Shown: positions 1 to 6,023 of the stretch, piece by piece
Position numbering within the stretch: the first letter of the stretch is position 1
Layout: each line of letters starts with the position of its first letter
NCBI GenBank assembly: GCA_002127415.1
Contig: MWJR01000046.1
Coordinates: forward strand, 1-11,442
Direction: 5' to 3'
Origin: Calditrichaeota bacterium AABM5.125.24
GTDB taxonomy: Bacteria > Electryoneota > AABM5-125-24 > Hatepunaeales > Hatepunaeaceae
DNA length: 11,442 nucleotides
Position numbers and translations under genes: made by a program
The notes under the pieces: generated by a model
Seen by the model: only the letters and a program-made list of their open reading frames with translations
The model's database searches: none
Told to the model about the DNA's origin: nothing

Positions 1-235
1 CCTTACAGCACTCAAGATGGCAGGGATAGAGGATGAGGATATATATCGCCGGGTGCAGGAGCACGCCCTGGCCGCACGCAAAGGGGGCCCGACGTTGGCC
101 GAAAGGGTGAAGCAGGATGCCGAAATTGCCGCCGCCCTCGGCGATCAGCTCGACCGGCTGTTCGACGAAGAAGCTGTCCTGGCACGTGTAAATATCCCGC
201 TTGAACGGGTCGGACTGGCAAAACCGAAGCGCTGA
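1..235 (+). CDS. purB: Adenylosuccinate lyase, C-terminal fragment (5' end outside window)
   Basis: Codons in this frame are open from base 2, so the gene enters from before the window and stops at the TGA at 233-235; the ATG at 17 is almost certainly internal. The 77 visible residues match the C-terminal helical domain of PurB: an 'edeIYRRVQEHALAA' helix, then 'TLAERVKQDAEIAAAL' and 'LDRLFDEEAVLARVNIPLERVGL', which parallel the family ending 'LIESEEKI...CFDYNYHLRNVDVIFERLGL'. PurB splits SAICAR into AICAR and fumarate and adenylosuccinate into AMP and fumarate in the cytoplasm. The catalytic residues lie upstream and cannot be checked. Its neighbour purC makes its SAICAR substrate, which supports the call. 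The 179-bp spacer to purC holds a palindromic element, so co-transcription is likely but not shown. Confidence 0.85.
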   Translation, partial: LTALKMAGIEDEDIYRRVQEHALAARKGGPTLAERVKQDAEIAAALGDQLDRLFDEEAVLARVNIPLERVGLAKPKR

Positions 236-289
236 GACTGGAACTGAAAAGTTATTAAGGCCGAGAAAAACGGATTGATACGATAATAA

Positions 290-369
290 GGGAGCGACGA
301 CTTCAGTCGTCGTTTATCCAGACATTTACTGTGCTTTCAGGGCACAGGCCGACTGAAGTCGGCACTCCC
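290..369. repeat. Head-to-head pair of REP-like hairpins (BIME-like), purB-purC spacer
   Basis: The left unit is GGGAG (290-294) followed by a perfect 7-bp hairpin (295-301 with 306-312, loop TTCA). The right unit is the inverse: a 6-bp hairpin (348-353 with 358-363, loop TGAA) followed by CTCCC (365-369). Between them is a third hairpin (CTGTGC 329-334 with GCACAG 342-347). The outer GGGAG and CTCCC also pair, so the 80 bp can fold as a four-way, cloverleaf-like structure. Alternatively the left core (298-309) pairs with the right core (350-361) over 12 of 12 bases. A GGAG-type tetranucleotide before a palindrome, in inverted pairs, is the architecture of REP/BIME elements. I see no U-tract after it, so it is not a standard terminator. 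I see no convincing promoter in the rest of 236-414. Confidence 0.75.
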
Positions 370-414
370 GGTCAATGGAAATCAATCAATCACAATAAAC
401 AGGGGTTCGCGTAA

Positions 415-1122
415 GTGGAGAAGAAGGGGTTACTTTACGAAGGCAAGGCTAAAAAGCTTTATCTGACCGAGGATGAGACCCTGCTGGTCCAGGAATTCAA
501 GGATGACGCCACTGCCTTCAACGGCGCCAAGAAGGGGGTCATCAGCGGCAAGGGCGAATACAACTGCAGCATTTCGACCATACTGTTCGAATATCTGGAG
601 AGTTATCACATCTCAACCCACTTCGTGCGGCGGCTCTCGCCGACCGAGATGCTGGTAAGCCGGATGGAGATCATCCAGCTCGAGGCGGTGATACGGAACA
701 TCGCCACCGGCTCGCTGGTGAAGCGGCTGCCGTTCCAGGAGGGGGATGTCCTCGAGTATCCGATCTTCGAGCTCTATCTCAAGAACGACGAGCTCGGGGA
801 TCCTCTGGTGAACGAATACCACGCCCTGGCCCTGCAGCTGGCATGTCCGGATGAAATCCGGGCAATGTTCAGGTTGACGTCCAAGATTAACGCCATCCTC
901 CGGTCCTACTTTGAACGGCGGGGGTTAATGCTGGTGGACTTCAAGCTCGAATTCGGGCGCGAACAGGGCGAGCTGGTGGCAGCGGATGAGATCTCACCCG
1001 ATACCTGCCGGATCTGGGACCGCAAGACTCACAAGAAGCTCGACAAGGATCGCTTCCGGTTCGATATGGGCGGCGTGGACAAGGCCTACCAGGAGGTGCT
1101 GGAACGGCTCAGCAACGCGTGA
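415..1122 (+). CDS. purC: SAICAR synthase (phosphoribosylaminoimidazole-succinocarboxamide synthase)
   Basis: PurC ligates aspartate to CAIR with ATP to give SAICAR, the step before PurB. The 235-residue length is typical of stand-alone bacterial PurC. Visible signatures are the glycine-rich nucleotide loop YEGKAKKLY (8-16), FNGAKK (35-40), EAVIRNIATGS (90-100), DFKLEFG (175-181), the substrate and metal-binding DEISPDTCRIWD (191-202), and DKDRFR (210-215). All key motifs are intact. The start is a GTG at 415, with an AGGGG ribosome-binding site at 401-405 nine bases upstream; the protein starts where family members start. It is the first gene of the overlapping train that runs to gatB, and its stop overlaps the psd start by 4 bp (GTGA). 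A promoter, if separate from purB, would lie in 370-400, but none is obvious. Confidence 0.97.
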   Translation: MEKKGLLYEGKAKKLYLTEDETLLVQEFKDDATAFNGAKKGVISGKGEYNCSISTILFEYLESYHISTHFVRRLSPTEMLVSRMEIIQLEAVIRNIATGSLVKRLPFQEGDVLEYPIFELYLKNDELGDPLVNEYHALALQLACPDEIRAMFRLTSKINAILRSYFERRGLMLVDFKLEFGREQGELVAADEISPDTCRIWDRKTHKKLDKDRFRFDMGGVDKAYQEVLERLSNA

Positions 1123-1787
1123 AGCGGCGCAGAAAGGTCGCTCTGGCTCCGGAAGGGGCCCGGATCATAGCTGCGAACGGGCTGCTGGTAATCATCGCTG
1201 CGGTGGTTTCGATGGCGGCTGGAGGGGGACGAATGCTGTGGCTGCCTGCGGTTGTAGCCATCTGGTTTCTCGTGGTGGTGTTATTCTTCCGGGATCACGC
1301 TCGCGTGCCGCCTGAAGGGAAGCGCCTGATTCTGGCTCCGGCAGACGGCAAGGTGATCTCGATAGGTGAAGCGATCGACAGCCCTCTCGCGCCGCCCGGC
1401 CAGCGGGTATCCATATTTATGTCGCTGCTTGATATTCACGTCAACCGCTCACCGGTAACGGGAAAGGTCCTCACGGTCGAGCATCGGCGGGGGCGGTTCC
1501 ATGCGGCATATAAATCCTCTGCCGCCAGAGAAAACGAGCATACGGTAATCACCATTGAGACCCCGTTCGGCGAAGTGGCACTCAAGCAGATCGCCGGGGT
1601 CCTGACCAGACGGATAGTCTTCCATCCTCAACCGGGAGATACGCTCTACGCTGCCGACCGGGTTGGGATGATACGGTTCGGTTCGAGGGTGGACATCTTT
1701 CTGCCTGAAACAGCCGTTCTGAGGGTTCATCTCGGTGACAGGGTTAAGGCCGGCGAGACGATATTAGGGGAGTTTCTAAATGCGTAA
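1119..1787 (+). CDS. psd: Phosphatidylserine decarboxylase proenzyme, short (PSD-A) type
   Basis: Psd removes CO2 from phosphatidylserine to give phosphatidylethanolamine at the inner membrane, using a pyruvoyl group made by self-cleavage. The 222-residue protein is the short form found in archaea and many bacteria. Two hydrophobic segments near 17-36 and 38-56 should anchor it. Then follow FFRDHARVPP (56-65), APADGKV (73-79, catalytic Asp76), SIFMSLLDIHVNRSPVTG (98-115, His107) and the cleavage motif RFGSRVD (186-192). Cleavage is expected between Gly188 and Ser189, giving the beta chain and a 34-residue pyruvoyl alpha chain. The GTG start at 1119 overlaps the purC stop (GTGA); no good Shine-Dalgarno sequence lies at normal spacing, so translation probably depends on coupling. 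The gene is followed by pssA, which makes its substrate. Confidence 0.95.
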   Translation: MKRRRKVALAPEGARIIAANGLLVIIAAVVSMAAGGGRMLWLPAVVAIWFLVVVLFFRDHARVPPEGKRLILAPADGKVISIGEAIDSPLAPPGQRVSIFMSLLDIHVNRSPVTGKVLTVEHRRGRFHAAYKSSAARENEHTVITIETPFGEVALKQIAGVLTRRIVFHPQPGDTLYAADRVGMIRFGSRVDIFLPETAVLRVHLGDRVKAGETILGEFLNA

Positions 1788-2568
1788 GCGGTCTATATGG
1801 CCCAATCTGACAACCATTGGCAACCTGTTTTTCGGCTTCTGGGCTATCCTGCACATCACCCGGGGCCAGTTCCTGACCGCCTGCTGGCTGATAGTGGTGG
1901 CGGCGATACTGGACGGGCTCGACGGAGCCCTTGCCAGAAAGGCCGCTGTTCCCAGCCGATTCGGGGCTGAGCTCGACAGCCTGGCTGATGCGGTCTCCTT
2001 CGGGGTTGCCCCTGCCCTGCTCGTTTATTATGCAGTTCTCGAGCCTTTCGGCACCGCGGGGCTCCTGCTCGCCTTCCTGCCGCTGTTAGGTGGCGTGATC
2101 CGTCTGGCGCGCTTTAACATCAACCCATCAAAAAGTCCACGCCGCCGTATGTTCGTCGGTCTGCCGATCCCGTGCTCAGCTTTGACCATCAGCGGCTTCT
2201 TCCTCTACATCCACTCGCTGCACGGCGAGGTAGTTGACACCCCGCTCTGGTTCTCGCTGATCCCGGCGGTCTCGCTTCTTATGGTCAGTCCCATACCCTA
2301 CCGGCCTATGCCGGTGGTGACCATTCACAAATCTAAATACCCGCGCCTGTCAATCGCGCTCCTGCTGTCATCCGTTGCGGCGGTCATCTGGAACCCGGCG
2401 CTAACCATCTTTCCGCTTATGATGATATACATAATAATCGGCCCGGCGGAATGGGGGCTGCTGCACCTGCGGAGGGTGCGCAGCGCCCGCCAGCAGGGTG
2501 AGCTGTCGGAGGCTCAGGTGCTGCCACAACGCAGAGCCATCCGTCTTGTGCGCCGGAGGCAACCGTGA
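1780..2568 (+). CDS. pssA: CDP-diacylglycerol--serine O-phosphatidyltransferase
   Basis: PssA transfers phosphatidyl from CDP-diacylglycerol to L-serine, giving phosphatidylserine and CMP; Psd then decarboxylates the product. The CDP-alcohol phosphatidyltransferase motif is complete: D45, D48-G49-x2-A52-R53-x8-G62-x3-D66-x3-D70, the metal-binding catalytic aspartates. It is followed by SFGVAP (73-78), typical of the PssA subgroup rather than PgsA. The remainder is a series of hydrophobic segments (an integral membrane protein), and the C-terminus is rich in Arg. The ATG at 1780 has a strong AGGGGAG site at 1766-1772 and overlaps the psd stop by 8 bp. The stop overlaps the purS start (GTGA). 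Psd and pssA together form a phosphatidylethanolamine cassette set between purC and purS. All residues expected for activity are present. Confidence 0.95.
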   Translation: MRKRSIWPNLTTIGNLFFGFWAILHITRGQFLTACWLIVVAAILDGLDGALARKAAVPSRFGAELDSLADAVSFGVAPALLVYYAVLEPFGTAGLLLAFLPLLGGVIRLARFNINPSKSPRRRMFVGLPIPCSALTISGFFLYIHSLHGEVVDTPLWFSLIPAVSLLMVSPIPYRPMPVVTIHKSKYPRLSIALLLSSVAAVIWNPALTIFPLMMIYIIIGPAEWGLLHLRRVRSARQQGELSEAQVLPQRRAIRLVRRRQP

Positions 2569-2825
2569 AGGTTCGCGTCGCGGTCCGGCTCAAACCCGCC
2601 ATCCTCGACCCTCAGGGGAAGGCCGTTCATCGTTCCCTCCAGCAGCTCGGTTACAGCGAGGTCGAATCGGTGCGCATCGGCAAGCTGATCGAACTCGAGG
2701 TCAGCGCCTCCGATCCGGAGCAGGTTCGCATGAGGATCGAGGAGCTTAGCAGGAAACTGCTGACCAACCCGCTGATGGAGACCTTCGACATTGAACTGGA
2801 AGATGACGGTCGAGACCACGACTGA
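2565..2825 (+). CDS. purS: Phosphoribosylformylglycinamidine synthase subunit PurS
   Basis: PurS is the small structural subunit that joins PurQ and the small-type PurL into FGAM synthase, the fourth step of purine synthesis. The 86-residue length is typical. The sequence has the family pattern VRLKPAILDPQGKAV (7-21), LGYSEVESVRIGKLIEL (28-44) and the C-terminal KLLTNPLMETFDIEL. The GTG start at 2565 has a perfect GGAGG at 2555-2559 with 5-base spacing and overlaps the pssA stop (GTGA). Its presence implies that this organism uses the three-subunit PurLSQ system, not the fused 140-kDa PurL of Gammaproteobacteria. The 3' end overlaps purQ by 23 or 35 bp, depending on the purQ start. No unusual features are seen. 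Confidence 0.95.
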   Translation: MKVRVAVRLKPAILDPQGKAVHRSLQQLGYSEVESVRIGKLIELEVSASDPEQVRMRIEELSRKLLTNPLMETFDIELEDDGRDHD

Positions 2826-3528
2826 GACAATCTCTCGCTGGGGGGTTGTAATCTTCCCCGGTTCCAACTGCGACAAGGACGCCCTGGATGCGGTCGGCCG
2901 TATCTGCGGACAGGAGGCTCGCCCGATCTGGCATCGGGAGTGCAGCCTCGACGGTCTCGATGCGGTTATCCTGCCGGGGGGGTTCAGCTATGGCGATTAC
3001 CTGCGCGCCGGAGCCATTGCACGCTTTGCGCCGGTGATGGAGGAGATTGTCGCCTTCGCCGGCAGAGGGGGTCTGGTGATAGGCATCTGCAACGGTTTCC
3101 AGACACTAACCGAAGTGGGGTTATTGCCCGGTGCGCTGATGAGGAACGTCGGGCTGCGCTTTATCTGCAGCGAGGTCTATATCAGGGTCGAGCGCACCGA
3201 CACCCCCTTCACCCGCCGCTTCCGTCCGGGACAGGTCATGAAGATACCTATCGCCCATAACGAGGGGAACTTCTTCCTGCCGTCGGGTCCCCTCCGGGAA
3301 CTCGAGGACAACGGTCAGGTTGTCTTCCGGTATTGCGACCAAAATGGTGAGGTCACCCCCGAATCCAACCCGAACGGCTCGCTGAACAACATCGCCGGCA
3401 TCGTCAACCGGGGGGGGAATGTGCTCGGTATGATGCCTCATCCGGAGCGTCGTTGCGACCCGCTGCTCGGACGTCCCGACGGGGTGGATCTGTTTCGGTC
3501 GATGATCGACCACCTGGCCGGGAGGTGA
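2803..3528 (+). CDS. purQ: Phosphoribosylformylglycinamidine synthase subunit PurQ (glutaminase)
   Basis: PurQ is the class I glutamine amidotransferase subunit that releases ammonia from glutamine for PurL. Numbered from the ATG at 2803 (241 residues), it has VVIFPGSNCDKD (15-26), the nucleophile Cys96 in GICNGFQ, the oxyanion region LPGGFSYGDYLRAG (57-70), and the His213/Glu215 pair in PHPERR. The triad is intact. The start is uncertain: a TTG at 2791 has GGAG ten bases upstream (2777-2780) and would add four residues, while the ATG at 2803 has only GGAAG directly against it. I prefer the ATG on codon grounds. Either way it overlaps purS. Its stop overlaps the tatC GTG. In many genomes purL follows purQ; here tatC does, so PurL must be encoded elsewhere. 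Confidence 0.95.
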   Translation: MTVETTTETISRWGVVIFPGSNCDKDALDAVGRICGQEARPIWHRECSLDGLDAVILPGGFSYGDYLRAGAIARFAPVMEEIVAFAGRGGLVIGICNGFQTLTEVGLLPGALMRNVGLRFICSEVYIRVERTDTPFTRRFRPGQVMKIPIAHNEGNFFLPSGPLRELEDNGQVVFRYCDQNGEVTPESNPNGSLNNIAGIVNRGGNVLGMMPHPERRCDPLLGRPDGVDLFRSMIDHLAGR

Positions 3529-4355
3529 GCCCCGAACAATCCCCGCCTGAGGGTTCTGAACCGCCGCTGCCCCCGGATGAGGAGTCCTCACCCCAGGGGA
3601 TGGGCTTCCTTGAGCACCTCGAGGCACTCAGGGTCAGACTCATCCGGGCTATTCTTTTCCTGGCGGTAGGAACGATTATATGCCTGATCTTCTCCAGGCA
3701 GCTTTTAGGGATCATCACCGCCACCTTCGGCCCAGGCGATCAGGCTCACCTGGCACTGCTGCATCCTACCGAGGGATTCGTGGTGAGGCTCAAGGTGGCC
3801 TTCGTGGGGGGGCTGTTTCTGAGCTCACCCCTCTGGCTCGGTCAGTTGTGGGGGTTCATCAGTCCGGGACTTTACAGGCGGGAAAAGCGGGCTTTAATCC
3901 CGGTCATCGCAGCCTCCTCGGGGGCCTTCATCCTCGGAGCCGGGTTCGGCTACTGGATACTCCCTCATGCCGCCGACTACTTCCGGTCGTTCGCCACCCC
4001 GGAGATAGCGGTCAACTGGTCGTTAGGACGGTATCTGGACTTCTCGCTGCGGCTGATAGTGGCATTCGCGCTGGTGTTCGAGCTGCCGCTGGCTATCTTC
4101 GCCGCGGCACGGCTGGGGATCGTCACAACAGCGCAACTGAGGAGATACCGGCGCCACGCCGTAATAGCAGTGCTATTTGTTGCAGCCCTGATCACCCCGC
4201 CGGATATATTCACGATGATAGTGCTGGCGCTGCCCTTGATCTTACTCTATGAGGCGGGCATAGTAATGGCGTCGCTGGCGGTGCGAAAAAGCAGGCCCCC
4301 CCCTTCCACCCTCCCCGCGGAGCGGGGGGGAAAAATTAAAGGAGAAGATGGGTGA
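3525..4355 (+). CDS. tatC: Sec-independent protein translocase subunit TatC
   Basis: TatC is the six-helix membrane receptor that binds twin-arginine signal peptides and recruits TatA to export folded proteins. From the GTG at 3525 it is 276 residues: a Pro/Glu-rich N-terminal tail (1-25), then GFLEHLEALRVRL (27-39) entering helix 1, SPLWLGQLWGFISPGLYRREK (101-121), LVFELPLAI (183-191) and LITPPDIF (222-229). Residues equivalent to E. coli Glu103, Glu170 and Asp211 appear as Glu120, Glu186 and Asp227. The position of E. coli Glu15 is Ala34. The GTG forms a GTGA overlap with the purQ stop, like its neighbours. An ATG at 3600 (251 residues) is a credible alternative because homologues often start near HLxELR, but its GAGGAG lies 15 bases away. 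The C-terminal tail is encoded by a repeat-like GC hairpin. Confidence 0.93.
   Translation: MSPEQSPPEGSEPPLPPDEESSPQGMGFLEHLEALRVRLIRAILFLAVGTIICLIFSRQLLGIITATFGPGDQAHLALLHPTEGFVVRLKVAFVGGLFLSSPLWLGQLWGFISPGLYRREKRALIPVIAASSGAFILGAGFGYWILPHAADYFRSFATPEIAVNWSLGRYLDFSLRLIVAFALVFELPLAIFAAARLGIVTTAQLRRYRRHAVIAVLFVAALITPPDIFTMIVLALPLILLYEAGIVMASLAVRKSRPPPSTLPAERGGKIKGEDG
4296..4330. repeat. C8/G7 inverted-repeat hairpin at the 3' end of tatC, before tatA
   Basis: Eight C (4296-4303) and seven G (4324-4330) flank a segment that also contains a tight hairpin, CCCCGC (4313-4318), loop GGA, GCGGGG (4322-4327). Either pairing is possible. It lies inside tatC codons and encodes the Pro-rich tail PPPSTLPAERGG. 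The minus strand carries three or more G-runs (rc of 4296-4316) and could form a G-quadruplex. AAAAATTAAAGGAG follows, so the structure ends 10 bases before the tatA Shine-Dalgarno sequence. No U-tract follows on the + strand, so it is not a standard terminator. The composition resembles GC-rich interspersed repeats, but one copy alone cannot prove that. Confidence 0.6.
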
Positions 4356-4534
4356 GCGGCTCAGAGCTGATCCTGGTTCTGGTGGCAGTGCTGTTACTGT
4401 TCGGCGGCAAGCGGCTGCCCGAACTGGCGCGAAGCTGGGGGAGGGTTGTGCGTGAAATCCGGCGGTCCTACGACGAGTTGAAGCGCCAGATCGGACTGGA
4501 CATAGACGAAATCGATGAACGAAAAGGCAGGTAG
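4352..4534 (+). CDS. tatA: Sec-independent protein translocase subunit TatA
   Basis: TatA is the small membrane protein that assembles around substrate-loaded TatC to make the export passage. The 60 residues show the family plan: a short N-terminus with a polar residue (Glu5), one membrane helix (ELILVLVAVLLLF, 5-17), the Phe-Gly hinge (17-18), an amphipathic helix GKRLPELARSWGRVVREIR (19-37), and a charged C-terminal tail. It is at the short end for the family. The GTG at 4352 has a strong AAAGGAG at 4338-4344 with 7-base spacing and overlaps the tatC stop (GTGA). The 3' end overlaps gatA by 20 bp. No tatB is nearby, so this looks like a minimal TatAC system in which TatA may serve both roles, though a second tatA/B could be elsewhere. 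Confidence 0.92.
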   Translation: MSGSELILVLVAVLLLFGGKRLPELARSWGRVVREIRRSYDELKRQIGLDIDEIDERKGR

Positions 4535-6023
4535 GGAGCTGACACTCTCCCGGCGCGCTGAACTGCTTCAGTCCGGCGAGCTCGATCTGGCCGGGCTGGC
4601 GGAAGATGGTCTGAAACAGGCTCAGGATAAAAGCGACCTCAACGCCTTCATCACCCTGCTTCCCGAGCGAGCACGCCAGGACGTCGAGCGGGTGAAGAGA
4701 TCGCTCAAGAACGGCCAGGCCGGACCTCTGGCAGGAACGGTCCTGGCAGTCAAGGACAACATCGCGCTGGAGGGGGAACCTCTCACCTGCGCCTCGCGGA
4801 TCCTGGACGGCTACATCAGCCCCTACACCGCCACCGCACTGCAGCGGCTGATCGACGCGGGGGTGGTGATCATCGGCAAGGCCAATATGGACGAGTTCGC
4901 GATGGGCTCATCCAACGAGAACTCAGCCTACGGCCCGGTGCGCAATCCTCACGATCCGGAGCGGGTTCCTGGTGGGTCATCCGGCGGTTCTGCTGCTGCA
5001 GTGGCGGCTGGCATAGTGACGGCGGCGCTGGGCTCGGATACCGGCGGCTCTGTCAGACAGCCGGCGGCCCTCTGCGGGGTCATCGGGCTCAAACCGACCT
5101 ATGGAAGGGTATCACGCTACGGGCTGGTAGCATTCGGCTCCTCGCTGGATCAGATCGGGGTTCTGGCCGGAAGCTGCGACGAGACTGCCCGGGTCTTCCA
5201 GGTGATGGCCGGTGAAGACCCGCTCGACAACACCACCTCCCCCACCCCCGTGCCCGACTGCGTGGCTACGCTGAATAGAGGGGCCCGAGGGCTGAAGATC
5301 GGGATACCCGAGGAATACGGCGGCGAGGGGCTTCATCCGGTAATCGAGCGGGCCATATCTGAGGTCGCCGAACTTCTAACAGACCGGGGCGCCGAGGTCA
5401 AACCCTGCAGCCTGCCACACACCGAGTGGACTATCCCCACCTACTACATCATCTCCTCGGCGGAGTGCTCTTCAAACCTGGCGCGGTATGACGGGGTGAG
5501 GTATGGGCTGAGGTTGCAGGCCGACGATTCAGTAGCGAAGACATTCCTGTCTGCGACTCAGAACGGCGGACAAGAATGTCCGCCCCACCAATCAACCATC
5601 ACTCCAGGGGACACCGTCCGCCAGACCCGTCAGTCGGGCTTCGGCCCCGAGGTCAGGCGCCGCATTATGCTCGGCACATACGTTCTCTCGTCCGGATATT
5701 ATGACGCCTACTACCTGAAGGCTCAGAAGGCGCGTCGGCTGATCCGGGAGGATTTCGTCAACGTGTTCAGAGAGTTCGACCTGCTGCTCACCCCCACCGC
5801 ACCGACCACCGCCTTCAGGCTGGGTGAGAAGATCGACGACCCGCTGAGTATGTATCTGTCGGATGTGTTCACAGCTTCGGCGAACCTGGCCGGCATCCCG
5901 ACCATCTCCTGCCCGTGGGGAAAGGACGACAGCGGCCTGCCCATCGGGGTGCAGCTTATGGCGGACGACTTCCGGGAGGACCTGCTGCTGGCTGTGGCGG
6001 CGGTTATTGAGGCTGCGAGATGA
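4515..6023 (+). CDS. gatA: Aspartyl/glutamyl-tRNA amidotransferase subunit A (GatA)
   Basis: GatA is the amidase subunit of GatCAB: it hydrolyses glutamine and passes ammonia to GatB, which amidates Glu-tRNA-Gln or Asp-tRNA-Asn. The amidase-signature catalytic triad is intact: Lys80 (AVKDNI), cis-Ser155 (PGGSSGGS) and Ser179 (DTGGSVRQP). GLKPTYGRVSRYGLVAFGSSLDQIG (191-215) and GTYVLSSGYYDAYY are also typical. The ATG at 4515 lies inside tatA (20-bp overlap). The protein is 502 residues, slightly long. The excess is a non-homologous stretch of about 24 residues near 340-363, between YGLR and GFGPEVRRRIMLGTY; B. subtilis GatA has 18 residues between those anchors and this protein has 42. That stretch is encoded by a REP-like palindrome pair. 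The reading frame is kept, so the gene is probably functional. No gatC is adjacent. Confidence 0.95.
   Translation: MNEKAGRELTLSRRAELLQSGELDLAGLAEDGLKQAQDKSDLNAFITLLPERARQDVERVKRSLKNGQAGPLAGTVLAVKDNIALEGEPLTCASRILDGYISPYTATALQRLIDAGVVIIGKANMDEFAMGSSNENSAYGPVRNPHDPERVPGGSSGGSAAAVAAGIVTAALGSDTGGSVRQPAALCGVIGLKPTYGRVSRYGLVAFGSSLDQIGVLAGSCDETARVFQVMAGEDPLDNTTSPTPVPDCVATLNRGARGLKIGIPEEYGGEGLHPVIERAISEVAELLTDRGAEVKPCSLPHTEWTIPTYYIISSAECSSNLARYDGVRYGLRLQADDSVAKTFLSATQNGGQECPPHQSTITPGDTVRQTRQSGFGPEVRRRIMLGTYVLSSGYYDAYYLKAQKARRLIREDFVNVFREFDLLLTPTAPTTAFRLGEKIDDPLSMYLSDVFTASANLAGIPTISCPWGKDDSGLPIGVQLMADDFREDLLLAVAAVIEAAR
5532..5589. repeat. Head-to-head REP-like palindrome pair inserted in frame in gatA
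   Basis: The left unit is GTAG (5532-5535) plus an imperfect palindrome: CGAAGACA (5536-5543), loop TTCC, TGTCTGCG (5548-5555), with one A/G mismatch. The right unit is inverted: GGCGGACA (5565-5572), loop AGAA, TGTCCGCC (5577-5584), a perfect 8-bp stem, then CCACC, close to the reverse of a GTAG/GTGG tetranucleotide. The two units share the core GACATTC-y-TGTC-y-GC when one is reverse complemented. This is the same layout as the elements at 290-369 and 7610-7662. It encodes roughly GatA residues 340-359 (VAKTFLSATQNGGQECPPHQ) without a stop or frameshift. No clear target-site duplication is visible. Confidence 0.75.

Noticed and set aside
271..290. Promoter for purC (TTGATA near 275 and nearby AT-rich bases)
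   Set aside because: No -10 box at proper spacing; the AT-rich bases are too close to be a -35/-10 pair.
290..369. tRNA gene suggested by the cloverleaf-like fold
   Set aside because: Outer stem is only 5 bp, no T-loop consensus, anticodon arm or CCA-type acceptor end; the two inverted units explain the fold as a REP pair.
3453..3524. A tatC start at 3453 giving a 300-residue protein
   Set aside because: It would overlap purQ by 76 bp and add an Arg/Pro-rich segment not typical of TatC. The GTG at 3525 fits the GTGA pattern of the neighbouring junctions.
3680..4252. 190-residue + strand open frame inside tatC
   Set aside because: Out-of-frame shadow of tatC; the TatC frame carries all conserved motifs.
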